A DNA stretch of 19,372 nt from assembly GCA_002367355.1 (NCBI GenBank), contig DFBQ01000099.1, positions 12,127-31,498 on the forward strand. The letters run 5' to 3'. The notes under the pieces were generated by a model that was not told the DNA's origin, did no database searches, and saw nothing but the letters and a program-made list of their open reading frames with translations. Origin of the DNA: Deltaproteobacteria bacterium UBA3076 (lineage in GTDB: Bacteria; Desulfobacterota; Dissulfuribacteria; Dissulfuribacterales; UBA3076). The position numbers and the translations under genes are program-made. Positions 16,290 to 19,372 of this stretch are shown here, piece after piece (within the stretch, counting starts at the first letter, position 1; every line of letters starts with the position of its first letter).

Positions 16290-16571
16290 ATGAAGAGCAA
16301 TAATTTGAAAAAACGGTTAAGAAAAAATAGGCCGATGGATATTATCAGCATAAGGATCCCAAAAGACGTGGTAGATGATTTGAAACGTATTGCACCACTT
16401 CTCGGTTTTTTAGGCTACCAGCCCTTAATTCGTGCATATATAGGGCAGGGATTACGAGTTGATCTCGAACGAATGGAAGGCAGTCCCGAACTTTCTAAAT
16501 TTGTTGAAAGCTTAAAACGCCATGGCGTAGACGAGACCATTATTTCTGAAGCGATTGCAGAGGTAAGGTAA
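16290..16571 (+). CDS. BrnA/CopG-type ribbon-helix-helix antitoxin
   Basis: A 93-residue protein with a basic start (KKRLRKNRP), a ribbon strand ISIRIPKDVVDDLKRIAP (19-36) and helices ending in GYQPLIRAYIGQGLRVDLER (42-61). This is the DNA-binding form typical of antitoxins paired with BrnT. GGAG six bases before ATG 16290 supports an independent start. Because the toxin ahead is truncated, this is an orphan antitoxin. It could still repress its own promoter or neutralise a related toxin elsewhere. Its stop codon abuts the next inverted repeat. Confidence 0.75.
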   Translation: MKSNNLKKRLRKNRPMDIISIRIPKDVVDDLKRIAPLLGFLGYQPLIRAYIGQGLRVDLERMEGSPELSKFVESLKRHGVDETIISEAIAEVR

Positions 16572-16726
16572 GGAACGTACAATAAATAACTTGAACAAAT
16601 TAACGTCTTTTTTGCCGTCTTCTTCGTTGCTCGTCGATCACATAACCCGTTATGCTCGCTCCTCGCGCCTTGAATACAACAAAAAACCCTGCTAATTTTT
16701 GTTCAACTTATTTATCTCCCGTTCCT
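16571..16726. repeat. 156-base inverted repeat after orphan antitoxin
   Basis: The ends pair: AGGAACGTACAATAAATAAC (16571-16590), continuing TTGAACAAATTA, is matched by the inverted end at 16691-16726 (GCTAATTTTTGTTCAACTTA followed by TTTATCTCCCGTTCCT). The interior on the minus strand contains CAAGGCGCGA (16663-16672) and GAGCAACGAAG. The 127-base element at 8054-8180 carries the same core blocks but has quite different arms. It starts on the last base of the antitoxin stop codon and could also act as that gene's terminator. Confidence 0.8.
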
Positions 16727-16794
16727 AAGCGGCATATAAACTCTGTGGTGAATCATTGTTTTTTTGTCCCTGCTCCTTGCCCCCTGCCCTGAAC

Positions 16795-17050
16795 CTTTAT
16801 CACCGCAGAGAGCGCCCCAGTTAAATAGCCTTGCAGGATTGAACCCCGGTACCATCTGCCGGAGCTACGGGGCAGGCAGAGAACGCAGAGGGAACAGACT
16901 AAAAAATTCACGCCGTACGGCGTTCAAAAAATACTCGGTCTTCCGGTATTCTAAACCATCGCGAAGCGATAGTTAATATTTTTTCTCTGCGCCCTCTGCG
17001 GTGAGACCATTTTTTCAGCCCCGTCATTTCTCTGCGTTCTGTGGTATTTT
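16795..17050. repeat. CTCTGCG-type dispersed repeats, first cluster
   Basis: Several imperfect copies of one theme occur: ACCGCAGAGAGCGCC at 16802, GAGAACGCAGAGGGA near 16880, TTCTCTGCGCCCTCTGCGGT at 16982-17001 and TTTCTCTGCGTTCTGTGGT near 17028. Some copies face each other, so the block could fold. Short palindromes such as CGCCGTACGGCG (16911-16922) and ATCGCGAAGCGAT lie between them. The stretch 16727-17226 contains no gene I can support. Open frames here are products of the repeat. Confidence 0.6.
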
Positions 17051-17226
17051 TCAATGTCCTTCTCTTTTTTGCTGATCCTCTAATCCCTTTAATCCTATTT
17101 CGTTATTCTGTCTCCGTGTGGTGAATACACCTATCCATTTACTACCTGAAGAAGATACTTGACTGCCGGTAAAAGATCTTTTATTTTGTGCAGCTAGATA
17201 GTAATGAAGTAAAGGAGTAGGATGTT

Positions 17227-17502
17227 ATGAAAATCAGTGCAAAACGGCAAATTTCCCTTCCCAAAAAAATTATGGCTGCGCTGAATCTAAAGCCTGGAGA
17301 TGAAATAGAGTTCCAGCTCAAAGGCGACAGCGCGAGACTGGTTCCCATAAGAACCATAAAAGTACCAAGAGAACAGGCATGGTTCTGGACTCCTGAGTGG
17401 CAAGCGAAGGAAATGGAAGCAGAGGAAGACCTGCGGAGCGGCGAATACAAGGATTTCGAGAATGTTAAAGATCTTCTGAAAGACCTTCACAGTGAAGATT
17501 AG
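17227..17502 (+). CDS. AbrB/MazE-type antitoxin
   Basis: A 91-residue protein whose first 40 residues form a SpoVT-AbrB swapped-hairpin DNA-binding domain: KISAKRQISLPKKIMAALNL followed by KPGDEIEFQ and RLVPI. The acidic C-terminal half (EWQAKEMEAEEDLRSGEYKD) is the part expected to wrap the toxin. AAAGGAG lies about ten bases before ATG. It overlaps the following RelE-type toxin gene by 11 bases, the usual order of antitoxin before toxin. The complex probably represses its own promoter, as for other modules of this kind. Confidence 0.85.
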   Translation: MKISAKRQISLPKKIMAALNLKPGDEIEFQLKGDSARLVPIRTIKVPREQAWFWTPEWQAKEMEAEEDLRSGEYKDFENVKDLLKDLHSED

Positions 17503-17755
17503 ACGTTCCGCATCCTTCTCGAAGGATTACAAAAACCTACCCGCACAGATTCAGACAAGGGCCGACAAACAGCTTCTTCGGTTGGTGGAAAACCCAAAAT
17601 ACCCCTCTCTGAGGATAAAGAAGTTAAGAGGCACTGAGATATTCGAAATTCGAGTCACTCGCGGATATCGACTGACTTTCAAAATTGAAAAAGGATTCTT
17701 GATATTGAGACGGATCGGCACCCATGACCTTCTGAAACAAGAGGGGCGACGCTGA
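17492..17755 (+). CDS. RelE/ParE-superfamily toxin
   Basis: An 87-residue basic protein of the RelE/ParE fold. The start reads KIRRSASFSKDYKNLPAQIQ. The central block PSLRIKKLRGTEIFEIRVTR (residues 39-58), with GYRLTFKIE and LILRRIGTHD after it, is typical of RelE-like mRNA interferases or related cytotoxins. GTG 17492 lies inside the end of the antitoxin gene, so translation is coupled. The module looks complete and undamaged, unlike the two other toxin-antitoxin remnants in this window. Whether it cleaves ribosomal mRNA or acts as a ParE-type gyrase poison cannot be decided here. Confidence 0.85.
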   Translation: MKIRRSASFSKDYKNLPAQIQTRADKQLLRLVENPKYPSLRIKKLRGTEIFEIRVTRGYRLTFKIEKGFLILRRIGTHDLLKQEGRR

Positions 17756-17789
17756 GGGCTTCTGGTCAACAGAATTACAAGAGTCTTAC

Positions 17790-18070
17790 AGCTCTTTCTC
17801 CGCGCCCTCTGCGATAAGCCCATTTCTTCAGCCCCGTTATTTCTCTGCGCCTTACCTCATTAGCAGTGTAATCCGTGAAATCCGTGTCCAAAAATATTTC
17901 TCTGCGTTCTCTGCGTTCTCAAGCAACTCTGAGGAGCGGGCGAGAGAAAAAGAATGTCTCTCACAGAGTTCACAGAGCTCACAGAGTTAGGCCCAAAAGC
18001 ATAAGACATTGCCTTCTCTGCGTTCTGCGGTGTCCCCCCTTTTTTTCTTTGCGTCCTTTGCGTCTTGAGC
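17790..18070. repeat. CTCTGCG-type dispersed repeats, second cluster
   Basis: At least five copies follow the toxin gene: TTTCTCCGCGCCCTCTGCGA near 17796, TTTCTCTGCGCC at 17840, TTTCTCTGCGTTCTCTGCGT near 17898, TTCTCTGCGTTCTGCGGTGT near 18014, and TTTGCGTCCTTTGCGTCTTG near 18048. Between them ACAGAGTTCACAGAGCTCAC (17962-17981) shows a short tandem period of about nine. The region 17756-18231 contains no convincing gene; the long open frame at 17875-18216 translates the repeats. Confidence 0.6.
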
Positions 18071-18231
18071 GAAGCGGGCGGTTACTTCAGCCTTCCACCT
18101 GTTCCTCTAAGACCAATTTTTGTCAATCAGTGACTTTTTTGTGCATTGAACAAGACAAAAAGTCGCATCCTCCATCTCAGGAAAGTGCCAAAATCGGCGT
18201 ATTTACTCAGTTATAGCAGACCATCGCTATG

Positions 18232-18247
18232 TGGCACTGACGTTGCA
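18232..18247 (+). promoter_or_regulatory. Sigma-54 (RpoN) promoter of the pilin genes
   Basis: TGGCAC at 18232-18237 and TTGCA at 18243-18247 are separated by five bases, an exact match to the -24/-12 consensus of RpoN promoters. Transcription should begin near 18258, giving a leader of roughly 175 bases before the pilin ATG. In Geobacter and many other bacteria pilA is RpoN-dependent and activated by the PilS-PilR pair. The activator site should lie upstream, in or near the repeat-rich DNA. Confidence 0.8.
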
Positions 18248-18349
18248 GTAAAACATAATCAGAAACGAATTGAGGGACTGAGGGATTAGAAGGAAATTAA
18301 TTTAGGGATTTAGAGATTGAGCCGATAAAAATTAATAAAGGAGGTGAAA

Positions 18350-18409
18350 TTGTATTTATCAAGCCGGGAAGAGCTGCCGATAGGAATTTTAAGGATCAAC
18401 CCACACTAA
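18350..18409 (+). CDS. Micro-ORF in the pilin leader
   Basis: A perfect ribosome-binding site, AAAGGAGGTG (18337-18346), stands five bases before TTG 18350. That codon opens a 19-codon frame, MYLSSREELPIGILRINPH if TTG is read as Met, with stop TAA at 18407. It ends 23 bases before the pilin gene and lies fully inside the predicted transcript. It could be a small protein, a translation-coupling or attenuation leader, or a decayed start of a former gene. There is no homologue I can name. Confidence 0.35.
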   Translation: MYLSSREELPIGILRINPH

Positions 18410-18432
18410 TTTTATAGAACAGGAGGTCTGTT

Positions 18433-18663
18433 ATGCTTGGATTTTTGAACAAGATGAGAAAGGTAGGACACAAAGGTTTCACGCTGGTTGAACTCATGAT
18501 TGTCGTGGCAATTATCGGGATCTTGGCGGCAATAGCCATTCCGCAGTTTGCCAAATATCGTCAGAGGGCCTTTAATTCAGCGGCCTTAAGTGATTCAAAG
18601 AACCTGAGGACAGACTGCGAAGGCTTTTACGCAGAATGGTTCCATTATCCAAACCTAAATTAA
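18433..18663 (+). CDS. pilA: Short type IV pilin PilA-N (Geobacter type)
   Basis: A 76-residue class IVa prepilin. Leader MLGFLNKMRKVGHKG ends in the PilD cleavage site G|F, and E5 of FTLVELMIVVAIIG is present. The mature protein is 61 residues, the size of the G. sulfurreducens PilA helix, and lacks the globular C-terminal domain of normal pilins. Aromatics fall at mature positions 1, 24, 27, 32, 50, 51, 54, 55 and 57. AGGAGG is six bases before ATG 18433. A second in-frame ATG at codon 8 would give a short leader, reminiscent of the two prepilin forms described in Geobacter. It is followed 20 bases later by its PilA-C-like partner. It could serve as a pilus subunit or as part of a secretion pseudopilus. 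Confidence 0.92.
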   Translation: MLGFLNKMRKVGHKGFTLVELMIVVAIIGILAAIAIPQFAKYRQRAFNSAALSDSKNLRTDCEGFYAEWFHYPNLN

Positions 18664-18683
18664 TAGAATTGGAGGTCAGCGCA

Positions 18684-19043
18684 ATGAAAAGAATAGGATT
18701 GATTATAGCGTGCATGTCCCTGTTTATGCTTCTCTCGGGTACCGTGGTATGGGCCGCCGGTGTTACTATATCAGACGGTGTTATTACTCTATCAGATAAC
18801 GCTACTACTACTGGCCTTACATACCAGATGTCTCCCAATGTCTTAATGGGCTATCTTAATGTCGACAGCGTCGATGGATATGTTATCACCTCTGTCAACA
18901 CCAAAGGTAGCATGGCATACGGGATTCAAAGTGGCTATACCGGTTACTATCAGAAAGTAGTTACTGCCACACAAGCAGCAACTGCCCCGACCGCGACTAA
19001 CGCCACCATTACAGGAACAGATTGGACAAAGGTGACTTTTTGA
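18684..19043 (+). CDS. Secreted PilA-C/Spc-like pilin partner
   Basis: A 119-residue protein with a Sec signal peptide (KRIGLIIACMSLFMLLSG, then VVWAA), predicted to be cut near residue 25. The mature part is Ser/Thr/Gly/Tyr-rich and beta-like, starting GVTISDGVITLSDNATTTGL (26-45) and ending in TDWTKVTF. Position, size and style match the protein encoded directly after pilA in Geobacter (Spc, or PilA-C), which provides the globular half of a split pilin and stabilises PilA. It has no class III leader. GGAGG eight bases before ATG fixes the start; the longer open frame begins inside pilA. The assignment rests on context plus remembered sequence style, not an alignment. Confidence 0.72.
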   Translation: MKRIGLIIACMSLFMLLSGTVVWAAGVTISDGVITLSDNATTTGLTYQMSPNVLMGYLNVDSVDGYVITSVNTKGSMAYGIQSGYTGYYQKVVTATQAATAPTATNATITGTDWTKVTF

Positions 19044-19073
19044 CTATATTATAAAGATATATGTCTTAAACAG

Positions 19074-19106
19074 GCCCCCTCGCTTTCCCTTTAGAGGGGG
19101 CTTTTT
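19074..19106 (+). terminator. Rho-independent terminator of the pilin operon
   Basis: GCCCCCTC (19074-19081) pairs perfectly with GAGGGGGC (19094-19101) around a 12-base loop and is followed by TTTTT. It lies 30 bases after the PilA-C-like stop codon. The pilin operon therefore ends here as two genes plus the leader micro-ORF. Confidence 0.92.
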
Positions 19107-19139
19107 GATGATTAAACTCTATGATAAATCCACTTAAAT

Positions 19140-19313
19140 ATGTCAGACAATCCGATAATTCTCTTTGATCACGTAAAAAATGCCTACATGAACGGCCTGC
19201 GGTGCAGGAAATCCGTGGTCCTGTCAGACCTCTTCTTCTCCGTTTAGAAAGGAGAGGCTTTTGGTATTATAGGGCCGAACGGCGCAGGCAAGAGGATGAA
19301 TGACATTTCGTAG
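19140..19313 (+). pseudogene. Decayed ABC exporter ATPase
   Basis: ATG 19140 opens MSDNPIILFDHVKNAYMNGL and then VLSDLFFSV, the start of an O-antigen/polysaccharide-type ABC ATPase. A TAG at 19245 interrupts it. In the same frame the gene then continues KGEAFGIIGPNGAGK, an intact Walker A core, but the next residues are RM instead of the needed S/T-T. A second stop (TAG 19311) follows. No ribosome-binding site is visible. It is a dead remnant. In Geobacter an ABC transporter gene cluster also lies close after pilA-spc, as I recall, so this may be a relic of that neighbourhood. Confidence 0.75.
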
Positions 19314-19372
19314 GTACTTTCGGCATCCTTCATTTTGTAGTTTACACTTTTTCAACATAGACGGATGCCAGC

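Noticed and set aside
16571..18070. CRISPR array suggested by recurring short motifs
   Set aside because: Copies are imperfect, unevenly spaced and in both orientations, with no constant spacer length and no cas genes.
17875..18216. A 113-codon frame with Leu-Arg-Ser and His-Arg-Val-His strings
   Set aside because: It translates the CTCTGCG and CACAGAG repeats and is not a gene.
18337..18409. Possible c-di-GMP (GEMM) riboswitch in the pilin leader, suggested by AAGCCGGGAAGAGCTGCCGA
   Set aside because: The obligatory GEMM core (GACGCAAAGCC and the paired tetraloop stem) is missing.
19321..19371. GGCATCC/GGATGCC inverted pair at the right edge
   Set aside because: Only seven bases long with a loop of more than 30; it is likely chance and the context is cut off.

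Overview
The window looks like a chromosomal stretch from an anaerobic deltaproteobacterium in the broad sense (Desulfobacterota). This is inferred from gene content: a corrinoid-protein reductive activator (RACo/DUF4445 family), a short Geobacter-type pilin followed by its partner gene under a sigma-54 promoter, a PilZ protein, and many dispersed intergenic repeats of a kind common in that group. There are about 19 credible protein genes, one tRNA and many decayed fragments. No CRISPR array, prophage or complete insertion sequence was seen.

Layout. Bases 1-1867 (minus strand) hold a moxR-DUF58 pair, the DUF58 gene cut by the left edge. Bases 1926-2929 are a graveyard: an IS66-type transposase with an internal stop, an AT-rich insert of unknown origin, and the first 36 codons of a Phd-type antitoxin. 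A tRNA-Glu(CTC) lies at 3490-3565 (minus), followed by a small inverted-repeat element and an AmpG-like muropeptide permease. A 40-codon IS200/IS605 TnpA stub precedes a ten-helix metal exporter (ArsP_2 family). Sugar-nucleotide genes follow: ugd, then a hairpin repeat, then the overlapping pair rmlA-rmlC. Next comes argG with a closely spaced PilZ gene, a second repeat cluster, a small membrane protein, and the RACo-like ASKHA ATPase. Converging on it from the minus strand is an operon of a NodI/NodJ-like ABC exporter and tsaE, the last two overlapping by four bases.

Bases 16185-18070 are accessory DNA: a BrnT toxin stub fused in frame to an intact ribbon-helix-helix antitoxin, a second hairpin repeat, a complete AbrB-type antitoxin/RelE-type toxin pair, and many copies of a CTCTGCG-rich repeat.

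The right end is the most interesting part. A textbook sigma-54 promoter is followed by a roughly 175-base leader with a micro-ORF, then an aromatic-rich 61-residue mature type IV pilin (PilA-N), a secreted PilA-C/Spc-like partner, a strong terminator, and a broken ABC-transporter ATPase gene. This matches the split-pilin arrangement known from Geobacter. Here the pilin has nine aromatic residues in 61, which makes it a candidate for the conductive-pilin debate. The flanking pil regulators and motors are not in the window.
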